A stretch of DNA of 64,000 bases from Rhynchopus euleeides (lineage: Eukaryota; Euglenozoa; Diplonemea; Diplonemida; Diplonemidae): assembly GCA_963210315.1 (NCBI GenBank), contig OY723293.1, positions 186,001-250,000 of the forward strand, in the 5' to 3' direction. Positions 20,497 to 33,000 of this stretch are shown piece after piece (the stretch's first letter is position 1; every line of letters starts with the position of its first letter). The notes beneath the pieces were generated by a model. That model worked only from the letters and a program-made list of their open reading frames with translations, was not told the DNA's origin and ran no database searches. The position numbers and the translations under genes are program-made.

Positions 20497-21241
20497 ATCG
20501 CTGTGCAAACACCGACTTGTTGTCGTAAGTCGACACCCTCAGGGAGTGCGTCGCTGCGACGGATGCTGCCCCGGCAACCCCGCCGCACACCAGGTCGACG
20601 GGCACCTTCAGGTACAGCGGCGCGTCGCCCGGGTCACCGGTCACAGAGAGAATCGGGTTGCGGAGGGTGTTGTAGACTCCAAACAGCACGCCCATGCGCA
20701 TGCACTCGACGCGGTACTTCGCAGTGTCCTGGAAGAAGATGAGCCCGCCCTTCTCGTTGAACATGCGTACCATGGTGGAGGGGATCGACTCCTTGGGGTT
20801 GCCCGCAGCGATGCCCAGGTCGCGGTGGTACCGCACCTTGGCAAACGGGTTGCAGATCATGCGCGTCCACATCTCCGCCCACGCGCCTGTCAGGAAAAAT
20901 CTGGGAAACATCAGCAGCGTGTTCGTGTCGGCGTTGTTGTTCCCAAAGAAGCAGGTGGAGTTGCTGTAAAGGCTGAGACGCAGACCCCAGTACGGCGCGA
21001 AGCGGTACAGCACCGCAAGGCTGTGCTGTGTCCCGGTCTTCCCGCGCACCATCTGCGCCATCGGTGCCTTCAGCTCCGGGTCGAGAGGAATGACAGCAGC
21101 ACGCCCCAGCAGCCCCCCGACATACCCGCTCACAAAGCCTTCTGCGGGCAGCCGTTGTATGTTGTCATGGAAGAAGGTGTATGTGTTGAAGCACTTCTCC
21201 GAGAGGATCTTCCCCAGCGTCACAGTGAATGTGATGCACAT
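20497..21241 (-). CDS. Divergent mitochondrial carrier (SLC25)-like protein, partial exon
   Basis: Three degenerate carrier repeats are visible. The first is FVSGYVGGLLGRAAVIPLDP with EL-K. The second is a GAWAEMWTRMICNPFAKVR segment with KGGLIFFQDTAKYRVECMRMG. The third, VDLVCGGVAGAASVAATHSL, is cut short. The usual PxDxx(K/R) signatures are altered, so substrate cannot be guessed. The frame ends at a GTATGT that matches the splice donors of neighbouring genes (20491-20496). The third repeat therefore needs another exon beyond the TA element and telomere-like DNA to the left, or the gene is broken. The N-terminus is also uncertain: the first Met has no strong context and an upstream exon is possible. 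Confidence 0.55.
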
Positions 21242-22140
21242 TGCAGGATGTGTGGGTGGGCAGCAGCCCTCCAGGCATGCCTGTCTGGCGTGTGTGTGTC
21301 ACTCCTTCGGAGAAGGGGCAGGAGAAGGGGCGTTCTTTTCCACACATCAGGTATGGCCCGCATGATAGAGGGACCAACACAACATCACCTAAGAGCCTCC
21401 ATTCTACCTATCCCGTCCCATCTCCAGCCTGACGCAAAGATCACCAGGCAGCGGTGCGCACAACAATGTTAGCACAAATCGTTCGACTTTGGAGCCCTTT
21501 TCTCCGGGAGTGGGGGGTGGGTGCGGGGGGTGGTGGGGCAGCCTGCCTTCTGGGTGGTCAGAAACCGGTGCACCGCAACGGGCAGATCGGGACCCTGACA
21601 TGCTGGCGCCGTGACAACGGCGAGCGGGCAGGGGTTTTTTTGGTGAGGGTCATAGCGTTGAGTCACCGAATAGACAAACAGAAGGCAGCAGATGCGGCTG
21701 GAAAGGCGCACGGTGTTCAGTAATATGACAGGAGGGGCACCCACACGGCAGTGGTGGTGCGAGCCGAGAAATTGCTTCCAACTCGAAGAAAGTCTGCGCA
21801 TCCCATGATCGAAAATAGAAGCCCTCGCGCTTAGAGAAAAACCCCCGGCCGATAAGTGCATTGCCAAAATCAGTGGTGAACAACAGGTGCGGCGATCTTC
21901 TACAGCCTTCATATGCAGAGAGCCTGTCTGCTTGATTGGTTCTGAAAAACCATCTGATCGTAAAGTGAGAGCAAAAACGAGACAACAAACCAGTTCCTGC
22001 CAAACGGAGGGTCTCCGGTGGCCCCCCCCCCCCCTGGATTTCCGAGAAATTCCCGATTTTTCCTGATTTTCGGATTTTGCTCGAAATTTGCCGTTGTGTC
22101 AACTAGTGGCAAAACTTCGGAAAATCGGGAAGTATCAGGA
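21242..22140. other. Non-coding region beside the carrier fragment
   Basis: No supported gene. Frames here lack domains. Simple C and G runs occur at 22021-22034 and 21506-21530. Confidence 0.5.
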
Positions 22141-22302
22141 AAGTGTCACTGCGCTTTGTTTCGGCACTTTTTGCTTTGGTTTCTTTTTGCGTTGACGCTT
22201 CCACACTCACACTCCTGCTGATGGTGGTGTCGTGAGTGAGGAGCACAAGGGCACGAACAAGCACGCGACACTTTCCGCCCACATCGAAGTGTGCTGAAAA
22301 AA
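22141..22302. repeat. Dispersed 162-bp repeat, copy X
   Basis: It runs from AAGTGTCACTGCGCTTTGTT to AGTGTGCTGAAAAAAT and is almost identical to 35974-36136. It includes GCGTTGACGCTTCCAC, a motif found several more times near 35.6-36.0 kb. Confidence 0.9.
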
Positions 22303-22680
22303 TCCGGAGAACCGGACACCCTCCAAAGTTGTTTTATTGGAACGCAGACCCCCGAAAAGGAATCTGCTGATCACGGATAACGAATCATAACAGCGGGGCT
22401 TCTGCCTCCCAGGGTGCAGAAACGTAGAAAACGTACAAACCCCCTGACAAATAGGTGCGCTGTGAGGTCCTGCCTCTGAGAGGGGACCTCGCATGTAGCA
22501 GACTGATACATTATGATACAGAGCAGAGAAACAGAAGGGCGCAGATGTTCACATCATGCGCAGAAGGACGTGGAAACAGATGAACCGAGAGGAAATGATT
22601 TGGAACTGCGTTTGTCTGCGCGGTGCCGGCGGGGGGTTGCACCAAACTGCTGCCGTGTCGTCACAACTGACAAGCCATTT

Positions 22681-23121
22681 GATAGCCTGTGTAAGTCACT
22701 AAACACGGCTAGTGATCCGATGATGGCCTCATCAGGGACAGTTCCATCAAGCACTAATGAATGGCCCATCAGGGATTGGAGCCAAGCTCGCTGGTGGTAC
22801 CTCGACGGAAGCTTTTTGTTGCATCTCTGCGGCGGCCGTGTTTGACTGGTGCTTGCAGTACGCGGTGGCGGGAGGACCGGGCCGGCCGCGCTTCGCGCGG
22901 ACGGGGGCGCTTCGTGCCCCCTCCGGCCCGGTCCTCCCGCCGCCGCGTACTGCAAGCACCAGTCAAACAAGACTGCCAACACATTAGGCATTGGTGGTCA
23001 AAACTACGAACCAACTTCCAAGCCCGACCAAGTCTGGAGGAGTCACAGATGGGTCCGGGGGAAAAACCTGAGTGACGCGTTTAATTGCACAAAATGAGCT
23101 CAAAACTCAAAAATTCCTTCG
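22681..23121. repeat. 441-bp repeat with a 45-bp-arm hairpin, copy 1
   Basis: It is nearly identical and equal in length to 28437-28877. The hairpin arms at 22840-22884 and 22924-22968 pair over 45 bp with one mismatch around a GC-rich loop. The repeat truncates the left end of the second telomere-carrying hAT-like element. Confidence 0.9.
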
Positions 23122-23270
23122 TTAAGTTTCTCCGTGCCGGGGGGAGGGGGGGGGGGGGGCTACCCTACCCTACCCTAGGGTTGGGGCCGCCGGGGTCCCA
23201 GATTTTTTGGTAATTTCCAGGTGTGGGTAGGGGGACCTTTTCGAATTTTTTTTTCGAGGGGTGCCCATTT

Positions 23271-24462
23271 CAGGGTATAAGATAGACTTTTTTTCTGGCG
23301 CCGTTTTCCGGTTTTTCTGGTTTTGAAAATTTTTCGCGCGCGCCTTCGGCGCGCGCGACCCGCGCAAACCCTCCCAGAATCTGAGAGGGCCCGGTGCCTG
23401 CGCGCGTCCTGTCGTACTGAGGCTGCTTGGTGGGGCAGGCGCAGCAGCTGCTTTGAAAGTTTGGACTCTCGCCCAAAAAACCGGTCTGGTGCAATTTTTT
23501 TACGCAGGGGGGTCTGGGGGGCGGAGCCCCCCAGCCGCCGGAGGCCACGGTAGTGATCATCTGTTCCCTACAGTCTGGATTCGCTTGTAAGTAGGAAGGC
23601 TTCGCTGTATCGCAGCCCGGCCAGCAGGAGATCACTGGTCCTTGAGGGTTCAACCTTCAGGGTGGAGGAGGACGGGGGAGCGACCACTCGTGACAGGTGT
23701 GCGTTGTGGGTGGAGTGGGTGCACGACAGAATGGCCAAAGGGTCCACGAGATCTCTGCACACATTCCGTTATCGAGGAAATGGGCACCTAGCTGTGACGA
23801 CAGGCAACAAACAAATCTCATCTGTTAGTTGCCCCCAATAGGCTTGGCGACCTTCAAGATTGCTTGAAAGTCGTTCGTGTTCTCGTCTCAGCCCTCCAGA
23901 CAAGCAGATCTGTCTCGAGTTGGTGGGCTGTCGCCATGTATTCGATGGCACCGAGTGACGCTGCACAGAGGCAGACGACACGGTGAACTCCAGCGGAGGT
24001 TACCCTACCTCCGCTGGAGTACACCGTGTGTCTCCCATGAGTCTCAACTAGCGGGAGTCGTAAATTAGCTGGAAAATAGACTCCCGTCTCCAGTACAGAC
24101 TGCAGTCTTAGACTCCCTCTTAGACACTCGCTAGGGTGGCTGGAGTCCACCATGTGTGCACCTTCAAAACAGAAGAGGCCTGCATGACGAGGGCATCACC
24201 ACCCACCGGGCCCCACCGGGCCACCCGCTAGGTCCATTTTTTCTTCTCCGCTTCTCTGCCTTCTTTGGACTATTTGAGCTCTGTGCGGATCACGATGGGG
24301 TCACTTTCTATTTTTTATGGCGTTTTTTCTGACTGTTTTACTGTCCCAAAGTCACAAAAAAAAACCGCCAAAAATGAGACCGACCTTTTTTTTTTCCAGA
24401 AAACCGGGAACCGGGAAACCCTGGTTTTGAAAACCGGAAAACCAGACCTATCTTATCCCCTG
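23271..24462. mobile_element. Second hAT-like non-autonomous element, nested in copy 2
   Basis: Its ends are CAGGGTATAAGATAG and the inverse of CAGGGGATAAGATAG. It is flanked by GCCCATTT on both sides (23263-23270 and 24463-24470), an 8-bp duplication. Removing it restores the sequence of copy 1. No coding sequence is seen. Internal hairpins include CGCGCGCGCC/GGCGCGCGCG near 23335-23358 and an ACTCCAGCGGAGGT / ACCTCCGCTGGAGT pair near 23988-24022. Confidence 0.88.
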
Positions 24463-24499
24463 GCCCATTTTGGCGATTTGGGCCCGATTTCGAGGGTTA

Positions 24500-27400
24500 C
24501 GGGTGACCCTAGACCCTACCCAACCCTAGGGTTGGGGTTAACTCCAGACCCTACCCTCACCCTAGGGTTAGGGTTAAGCCTAGACCCTACCCTGGGGTTA
24601 GGGTTAACCCTATACCCTACCCAACCCTAGGGTTAGGGTGAGGGTTAACCCTACACCCTACCCAACCCTAGGGTTAGGGTTGGGGTTAACCCTAGACCCT
24701 ACCCAACCCTAGGGTTAGGGTCAGGGTTAACCCTACACCCTACCCAACCCTAGGGTTAGGGTTGGGGTTAACCCTAGACCCTACCCTAGGGTTAGGGTCA
24801 GGGTTAACCCTAGACCCAACCCTACCCTAGGGTTAGGGTTAACCCTACACCCTACCCAACCCTAGGGTTAGGGTTAGGGTTAACCCTAGACCCTACCCTA
24901 GGGTTAGGGTCAGGGTTAACCCTATACCCAACCCAACCCTACACCCAACCCTACCCTAGGGTTAGGGTCAGGGTTAACCCTAGACCCAACCCTACCCTAG
25001 GGTTAGGGTTAACCCTAGACCCTACCCTAGGGTTAGGGTCAGGGTTAACCCTATACCCAACCCAACCCTACACCCAACCCTACCCTAGGGTTAGGGTTAG
25101 GGTTAACCCTAGACCCAACCCAACCCTAGGGTTAGGGTTGGGGTTAACCCTATACCCTACCCAACCCTAGGGTTAGGGTCAGGGTTAACCCTAGACCCAA
25201 CCCAACCCTAGGGTTAGGGTTAGGGTTAACCCTATACCCAACCCAACCCTAGGGTTAGGGTTAACCCAACCCGACCCTAGGGTTAGGGTTAACCCTAGAC
25301 CCAACCCAACCCTAGGGTTAGGGTTGGGGTTAACCCTATACCCTACCCAACCCTAGGGTTAGGGTCAGGGTTAACCCTAGACCCAACCCAACCCTAGGGT
25401 TAGGGTTAGGGTTAACCCTATACCCAACCCAACCCTAGGGTTAGGGTTAACCCAACCCGACCCTAGGGTTAGGGTTAACCCTACACCCTACCCAACCCTA
25501 GGGTTAGGGTCAGGGTTAACCCTAGACCCAACCCAACCCTAGGGTTAGGGTTGGGGTTAACCCTATACCCTACCCAACCCTAGGGTTAGGGTCAGGGTTA
25601 ACCCTAGACCCAACCCAACCCTAGGGTTAGGGTTAACCCTATACCCCACCCAACCCTAGGGTTAGGGTTAGGGTTAACCCAAGACCCAACCCTACCCTAG
25701 GGTTAGGGTTGGGGTTAACCCTATACCCTACCCTCACCCTAGGGTTAGGGTTAACCCTATACCCAACCCAACCCTAGGGTTAGGGTTAACCCAAGACCCA
25801 ACCCTACCCTAGGGTTCGGGTTTGGGTCAGGGTGAACCCTAGACCCGACCCAACCCTCGGATCAGGGTTGGGGTTAACCCTATACCCAACCCAACCCTAC
25901 ACCCAACCCTACCCTAGGGTTAGGGTTCGGGTTAACCCTAGACCCAACCCAACCCTAGGGTTAGGGTTGGGGTTAACCCTATACCCTACCCAACCCTAGG
26001 GTTAGGGTCAGGGTTAACCCTAGACCCAACCCAACCCTAGGGTTAGGGTTAGGGTTAACCCTATACCCAACCCAACCCTAGGGTTAGGGTTAACCCAACC
26101 CGACCCTAGGGTTAGGGTTAACCCTACACCCTACCCAACCCTAGGGTTAGGGTCAGGGTTAACCCTAGACCCAACCCAACCCTAGGGTTAGGGTTGGGGT
26201 TAACCCTATACCCTACCCAACCCTAGGGTTAGGGTCAGGGTTAACCCTAGACCCAACCCAACCCTAGGGTTAGGGTCAGGGTTAACCCTAGACCCAACCC
26301 AACCCTAGGGTTAGGGTTGGGGTTAACCCTATACCCTACCCAACCCTAGGGTTAGGGTCAGGGTTAACCCTAGACCCAACCCAACCCTAGGGTTAGGGTT
26401 AGGGTTAACCCTATACCCAACCCTACCCTAGGGTTAGGGTTAGGGTTAACCCAAGACCCAACCCTACCCTAGGGTTAGGGTTGGGGTTAACCCTATACCC
26501 TACCCTCACCCTAGGGTTAGGGTTAACCCTATACCCAACCCAACCCTAGGGTTAGGGTTAACCCAAGACCCAACCCTACCCTAGGGTTAGGGTTAGGGTT
26601 AACCCTATACACAACCCAACCCTAGGGTTAGGGTTAACCCTATACCCTACCCAACCCGAGGGTTAGGGTTGGGGGTTAACCCAAGACCCTGCCCGACCCT
26701 AGGGTTAGGGTTCACCCTAGACCCAACCCTACCCTAGGGTTCGGGTTTGGGTCAGGGTGAACCCTAGACCCGACCCAACCCTCGGATCAGGGTTGGGGTT
26801 AACCCTATACCCTACCCTAACCCTAGGGTAGGGTCTAGGGTCAACCCTGACCCTAACCCTAGGGTTGGGTCAAGGGTTAACCCTAACCCTAGGGTTGGGT
26901 AGGGTCTAGGGTTAACCCTGACCCTAACCCTAGGGTTAGGGTAGGGTCTAGGGTCAACCCTGACCCTAACCCTAGGGTTGGGTAGGGTCCAGGGTTAACC
27001 CTAACCCTAACCCGAGGGTTGGGTAGGGTCTAGGGTCAACCCTGACCCTAACCCGAGGGTTGGGTAGGGTCTAGGGTTAACCCTAACCCTAGGGTTGGGT
27101 CAAGGGTTAACCCTAACCCTAACCCTAGGGTTAGGGTAGGGTCTAGGGTTAACCCTGACCCTAACCCTAGGGTTGGGTCAAGGGTTAACCCTAACCCTAA
27201 CCCTAGGGTTGGGTAGGGTCTGGGGTCAACCCTGACCCTAACCCTAGGGTTGGGTCAAGGGTTAACCCTAACCCTAACCCTAGGGTTAGGGTAGGGTCTA
27301 GGGTTAACCCTGACCCTAACCCTAGGGTTGGGTCAAGGGTTAACCCTAACCCTAACCCTAGGGTTAGGGTAGGGTCTAGGGTTAACCCTGACCCTAACCC

Positions 27401-28015
27401 TAGGGTTAGGGTAGGGTCTAGGGTCAACCCTAACCCTAACCCTAGGGTTGGGTCAAGGGTTAACCCTAACCCTAACCCTAGGGTTGGGTAGGGTCTGGGG
27501 TCAACCCTGACCCTAACCCTAGGGTTGGGTCAAGGGTTAACCCTAACCCTAACCCTAGGGTTAGGGTAGGGTCTAGGGTTAACCCTGACCCTAACCCTAG
27601 GGTTGGGTAGGGTCTAGGGTCAACCCTGACCCTAACCCGAGGGTTGGGTAGGGTCTAGGGTTAACCCTAACCCTAACCCTAGGGTTAGGGTAGGGTCTAG
27701 GGTTAACCCTGACCCTAACCCTAGGGTTAGGGTAGGGTCTAGGGTCAACCCTAACCCTATCCCTAGGGTTGGGTCAAGGGTTAACCCTAACCCTAACCCT
27801 AGGGTTGGGTAGGGTCTAGGGTCAACCCTGACCCTTACCCTAGGGTTGGGTAGGGTCTGGGGTCAACCCTGACCCTAACCCTTGGGTTGGGTTGGGTCTA
27901 GGATCAACCCTGGCCCTGACCCCTGGGTTGGGTAGGGTCGTGTTGGGTCGGGTTATGGGTACCCAACCCTCACCCTAGGGTAGGGTTGGGTCGGGTTGTG
28001 GGTACCCCCGACGTG
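24500..28015. repeat. Palindromic telomere-like array of copy 2
   Basis: Same unit structure as copy 1, with unit orientation reversed after about 26825. Variant units (TCAGGGTTAACCC, CGGATCAGGG) are shared with copy 1 in the same relative place, so both arrays descend from one element. Confidence 0.9.
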
Positions 28016-28017
28016 CT

Positions 28018-28126
28018 GTAGGGTAGGGTAGGGTAGGGTAGGGTAGGGTAGGGTAGGGTAGGGTAGGGTAGGGTAGGGTAGGGTAGGGTAGGGTAGGGTA
28101 GGGTAGGGTCGGGTAGGGTAGGGTAG
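28018..28126. repeat. TAGGG pentamer tract of copy 2
   Basis: About 21 GGGTA units with one TCGGG variant. Confidence 0.95.
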
Positions 28127-28187
28127 GCCCCCCCCCCCCCCTCCGGCCCAACGTTAAGTCCGGCCCCAGAATTAGCCAGAGGCCTGT

Positions 28188-28436
28188 ACCTACACCCCCC
28201 AAAAAATTCACGGTGACCATTTTTTCGGCACAGATATCGAATCCATCGGTTCGTGCGGTATCACGAAATTTCAGGTATAAACCCCCCTGGGGGGGGGGGG
28301 TGAGGAAGGGAGGGAGGGAGGGAGGGAGGGAGGGAGGGAGGGAGGGAGGGAGGGAGGGAGGGAGGGAGGGAGGGAGGGAGGGAGGGAGGGACCCCGGCCT
28401 TTGAAAACACTAAACACTCCGTGTTTAGTGAATTTA
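28188..28436. repeat. Module M with GGGA microsatellite, copy 1
   Basis: It starts TACCTACACCCCCCAAAAAA, contains a perfect (AGGG)n tract at 28304-28390, and ends at a CACTAAACAC/GTGTTTAGTG hairpin. It recurs at 29134-29348 with a shorter tract. Confidence 0.85.
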
Positions 28437-28877
28437 GATAGCCTGTGTAAGTCACTAAACACGGCTAGTGATCCGATGATGGCCTCATCAGGGACAGTTC
28501 CATCAAGCACTAATGAATGGCCCATCAGGGATTGGAGCCAAGCTCGCTGGTGGTACCTCGACGGAAGCTTTTTGTTGCATCTCTGCGGCGGCCGTGTTTG
28601 ACTGGTGCTTGCAGTACGCGGTGGCGGGAGGACCGGGCCGGCCGCGCTTCGCGCGGACGGGGGCGCTTCGCGCCCCCTCCGGCCCGGTCCGCCCGCCACC
28701 GCGTACTGCAAGCACCAGTCAAACAAGACTGCCAACACATTAGGCATTGGTGGTCAAAACTACGAACCAACTTCCAAGCCCGACCAAGTCTGGAGGAGTC
28801 ACAGAGGGGTCCGGGGGAAAAACCTGAGTGACGCGTTTAATTGCACAAAATGAGCTCAAAACTCAAAAATTCCTTCG
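28437..28877. repeat. 441-bp repeat with hairpin, copy 2
   Basis: Hairpin arms lie at 28596-28640 and 28680-28724. The single arm mismatch is at a different place from copy 1. Confidence 0.9.
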
Positions 28878-29133
28878 AAATCGGGCTCAAAAGTGAAAAA
28901 TAGGGTTTTCCGAAAAAAAAAATCGAAAAGGTCCCCTTAGCAGAAGCCGGATTATTGGTGTGAAAAAACCACCTCTGGAGGGCAAAAATGGGGGAATTTC
29001 CGGGTGACCGGTCCGGCCGGCTCCAGCCGCATTCACCCATTTTTCAGCCAAAAAAATCGAAATTGGGTTCGGCCGGGAAGTAATTAAACCTCTTTTTCTC
29101 AGCTACGCCCCATATCACTGTGAATACGTACAC

Positions 29134-29348
29134 CCCCCAAAAAATTCACGGTGACCATTTTTTCGGCACAGATATCGAATCCATCGGTTCGTGCGGTGTC
29201 ACGAAATTTCAGGTATTAACCCCCCTGGGGGGGGGGGGTGAGGGAGGGAGGGAGGGAGGGAGGGAGGGAGGGAGGGAGGGAGGGAGGGAGGGAGGGAGGG
29301 AGGGACCCCGGCCTTTGAAAACACTAAACACTCCGTGTTTAGTGAATT
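29134..29348. repeat. Module M with GGGA microsatellite, copy 2
   Basis: Here the left flank reads ATACGTACACCCCCC. This resembles the unoccupied form of the site where hAT-like copy 2 sits (TACCTACACCCCCC at its right end). Confidence 0.8.
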
Positions 29349-30058
29349 TGTTAGCACAAATATCTGGCTGTGCAGCCGGACAGAGGAAGCAGGATATCCC
29401 CCCGCACGCACCGCAAAGAATCATGGAGACGGGTATGGCCAATCAGCTGGGAACTGTCTTGGCAAGCGATTCGCTCTGCTTTATTCTTCCTCAGCGAGCA
29501 CCACCGGCCGTCTATATCTGGTGGGGCTCAGTCGATCTTCGACAGCGATCAGCGACAAGTGGCACAGCTTCAGTTCAGGACAAAGGCAATGGTGCTGCGT
29601 GACCTATCCCGAATCGCGGCCATGAGATCAGACCCCCCATTGAGCTGCTTCGTTTGATACTCCAAAATCAAACCGGCTGCCTGCTTCTGTCTGTTGGGGC
29701 TATCGCGTGCACCGGCATGTATCAAGAGAGACGCCCTGCAACGGGTTGGTGTGGCATTGGTGCAGTCAGGGTGGGCAGGCAAGCCAGGCAAATAACCCCA
29801 CACACTGTGCCATAGATGCAGTCGGCGTGCTGAGCCCTCAGTGTTTCGTGCCCCCGTTCGTGCCCAAGAGCCCGTTTTTCAGTAACACCAACACACGTGC
29901 GTCTTTTATGACCAGTGTTTGCGACGTTTCCCTGCTGCCATTACACACAACACACAACACTCCGTGCCGAATGCACGGAGGCATCTCAGGTCTATGACTG
30001 GGTCATGCGATGTCAGCAACGTCTGGGAAGCCATTGTATGTGCAGGGAACAGACGCTC
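29349..30058. other. Non-coding region downstream of the adenylyl cyclase gene
   Basis: No supported gene. It should contain the 3' UTR of the cyclase gene on the minus strand. I see no clear polyadenylation signal that I would defend. Confidence 0.5.
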
Positions 30059-33000
30059 TTAAGTTTCTGCACCCGGGCCCAATGCATACCGCGCACGCCA
30101 GGAGAAGTAGCCTGCCTGCATGTCCCGACTGTGGCACAGATCCGCGCAGGTCTCCAGGCTGGAAACGCCTGCCTCTGCCGTGTCAGGGGACCTCACCTGC
30201 AGAGACCCTTCGTAGAGGTGCAGGCATGGCATGAAGAGCGGAAATCGCGATGCAGCCTGTGGCGAAGGAGGTGGGGGGGCGGGGGTGGCCGCTGCACATG
30301 GGGTGCGAAAAGGGATTTCTTTTGAGGCCTTAAATTCTCCAGGATGGGCAACGATTCGCTGCCCCAACCCTGACCAGGGCTATTATTGGCCTTTCCTAAT
30401 AAAGGCCGGTGGCATGCAGCTGTGTCTCCATGCGATATGACAGCATACCTTCCGCAGAACCTCAAGCAGTTGCTTGTACGTGCCGACATTTTCCTTCCGG
30501 TCGCAGCACGGAAGGAGGCGATCGAGCAAGTGGATGGACGCCACCGCATGGAAAGGTGTCATCAACGTGTTTGTCTGCTGCGCAACCTGCTGCGCAACCT
30601 GCTCCGCAGCGACATCGATATCACCCATAGGGTTCTGCGTGGCTGAGATCAGGGGGGCCAGCAGCGCATCGTAGCTGGGCTCGCTCACCTCACTGCCATT
30701 CACCGAAGGCACATCGCAGTTCGTGCGGCACAGGTGCTGCCCGCGGAGCTGGACAAAATAGCTGGCTGCCGACTTGAGGAGCAGTGCCAAAAGCGACCAC
30801 TTCGGCAGGCGGCAGGACCGGAGGCGGTCGATCGTCTCCAGCAGATGCGGGTCCCCCTGCAGCAGCTGGCAGACTATCCTGGCGGCAAGCATCGACGCAA
30901 GCACGCTCTGCCGCTGGGCACCCGTCAGCATCAACCTGGGCCTGCCACCCGCCACCACAAAGGTGGGCCAGCGCTGCACCTCCTGCCGACCATCCAGCGC
31001 ACGCACGATCAGCGAAGACACGTCGGGTCGCGAGAATGCCGCCAGCGTGCACAGCGGAGACTCGAAGGTCGTCACCTCTGGAGGATCCGCCTTCTGCAGC
31101 AGGAACAGCGCCGCACCCCCCACCCGCCTGTCGCTGTCCACAGGCGAGCGCTGGCACAGCGATGCGTAATACCCGCAGAGGTCGGAGTCGCCCTGGAAGA
31201 ACCCTGCCTCACACTGCAGGCGCTTCACAGCCCTGCGGAGGTCCTGCCACGCCCGCTGTTCGACGGACAGCTGGCATGCCTTCACCAAGGGCGTGTCACT
31301 CACGGGTGGCTGATACTTCTGGGCACGGGGTGACGAGGAGGTATCAGCACAGCAGCAGAAGACCCGCTGCCAGAATCTGGGCGTCGGCTGCGGCGGTGGT
31401 TGCTTCCTGCGGTGATTCCGGCGCCCCCTGCGGGACTTCGGTTTGGGAGGCGGGTCGACGTTGTCCTGCATGCTGCACCCCAGCTTGTCGGCTGCGGCGT
31501 GTGTGGTTTCCAGACACTCCAGGAATCCGCCGCTCGCCTCCTCCGGCTTGGCGCCGGTGTGGCTGCCCAGGTCCACAGCGAGGCTGCGCTGGTTGAAGAA
31601 GGCGATGCCGCGTGCCAGCGCATCCACCGACACGTCGCACAGGTCGCACGCAGAAGAGACGTGATCCACGGCCTTCGGGTAATCCCCCTCCTGCGTGGCC
31701 CACATGGAGGCAGCGTCCGACATGTCGAAGGTGACGGGGAGGTGGGAGAACTGGCAGTGCAGCAGGATCTCGATGGAATGCGCCTCGGCTGCCGGGTCTG
31801 CGCGGAGCACTTCGACAGCGCAGCGGTGGAGGTCGCGGCGTGCGGTGCCCAGCATGCTGATGTAAACGGCGTCGCGTGCGAGGGAGGGGAAGAACGTGAG
31901 GGTGTCCCCTGAGACGGTGACGAAGGGGACTCCGCACAGGTCCTTCAGCGCCTTCGTGGGGTCGGATTGGGGCGACAGCTCGAGGAGCACCTTGCGCAGC
32001 TGCGGGAGGTTCACGGAACCCCGGACGCACAATACGACTGCGGCGTTCACCGCTGCGTGGAGGTCGGTGTCGAGGGAGTCACGCACGCGGAGAATGTTTG
32101 CCTCCACGCCTGACACGTGGCTCACCACAGCCTCCGTGAGTGTGCTGTGCAGCACAACCTGTCCGAGGCAGTGCTGGACCTTCGACGAAGCAATGAGATA
32201 CTGCATCACCGACACGGTGTATCCGCACACCCCGTTGGTGATGTCGAAGACGCGCTGCAGCAGCATCGGGTCTATCTCACTGCCGCAGAGGACCTGCAGG
32301 AGGTCGTCGTTGCTGCTCTTCGGCAGAGGTTCCACAGTGTAGTCTGTATCCCGGACAAGGCGTTCAAGATCAGGCAGGCGCGGTGCGAGGTCTAGAGTGA
32401 ACCCGAGGGACAGCACAGAGTCAGTGCTCAGTGATGATCCTGACTCGGTCACCTGCTGCGGCGTGCGCCACGCCACCTCGCTCAGGGGAGACAGTAGTTT
32501 GCGCTTGCAGCAGATCAGTCTTGCACCGCGCTGCTGCACGGCGTACATGATGAACGATGCTGTCGCATAGTCCACCTCGTCGATGTCATCAGCGAGGAGG
32601 AACAGCGACTCAGACCTGGACTGCACGAACAGCCACATCAGCGCCTCATTGCAGGCCTCCAGCTTCTCACTGGGCGTCAGGTGCGTCACTTCGCCGCTCG
32701 GGGGCATCAGTTTGTGGCTTTTGATGACGTAGTTAAGGATCATGGAGTGCCGCCGCTCGGCTGGGTCGCTCGTGTCAAATCGGGTCGACCGTGCCGCCGC
32801 GGTTGCAAACTCTCGCACCGATTCGAAGCTCGCCATGTTGCGGGCGCCAGTGCTGCCACGCAGGATCGCAAAGGGCATCCCTGTCGCCGCGACGATCTCC
32901 TTTGCACGCTTCAGGAGCCTCGACTTCCCCACCTGGTGCAGGCCATCCAGCGTCAGACACGTCGGCTCGTCTGCGTGGCAGAACTCCTGCATCGCGGCCA

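Larger units (their letters stand above)
23122..28186. mobile_element. hAT-like element filled with telomere-like repeats, copy 2, 5'-truncated and interrupted
   Basis: The same internal order as copy 1 is seen: TTAAGTTTCTCCGTGCCGG, G run, unique block, palindromic CCCTAA/TTAGGG array (24500-28015, orientation switch near 26825), GGGTA pentamer tract (28018-28126), C run. The same right terminus ends at 28186. The left 18-bp terminus is missing where the 441-bp repeat abuts. A second hAT-like element is inserted at 23271-24462. Confidence 0.85.

Noticed and set aside
24265-27427. Frames with TLGLGLTLDPT repeats
   Set aside because: Translation of the telomere-like array.
16438-28126. True chromosome end
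   Set aside because: Polarity flips within each unit, arrays lie inside TIR elements, and genes lie on both sides.
28261-29411. Ser-Leu-Pro-Pro repeat proteins
   Set aside because: Translation of the (AGGG)n microsatellite in module M.
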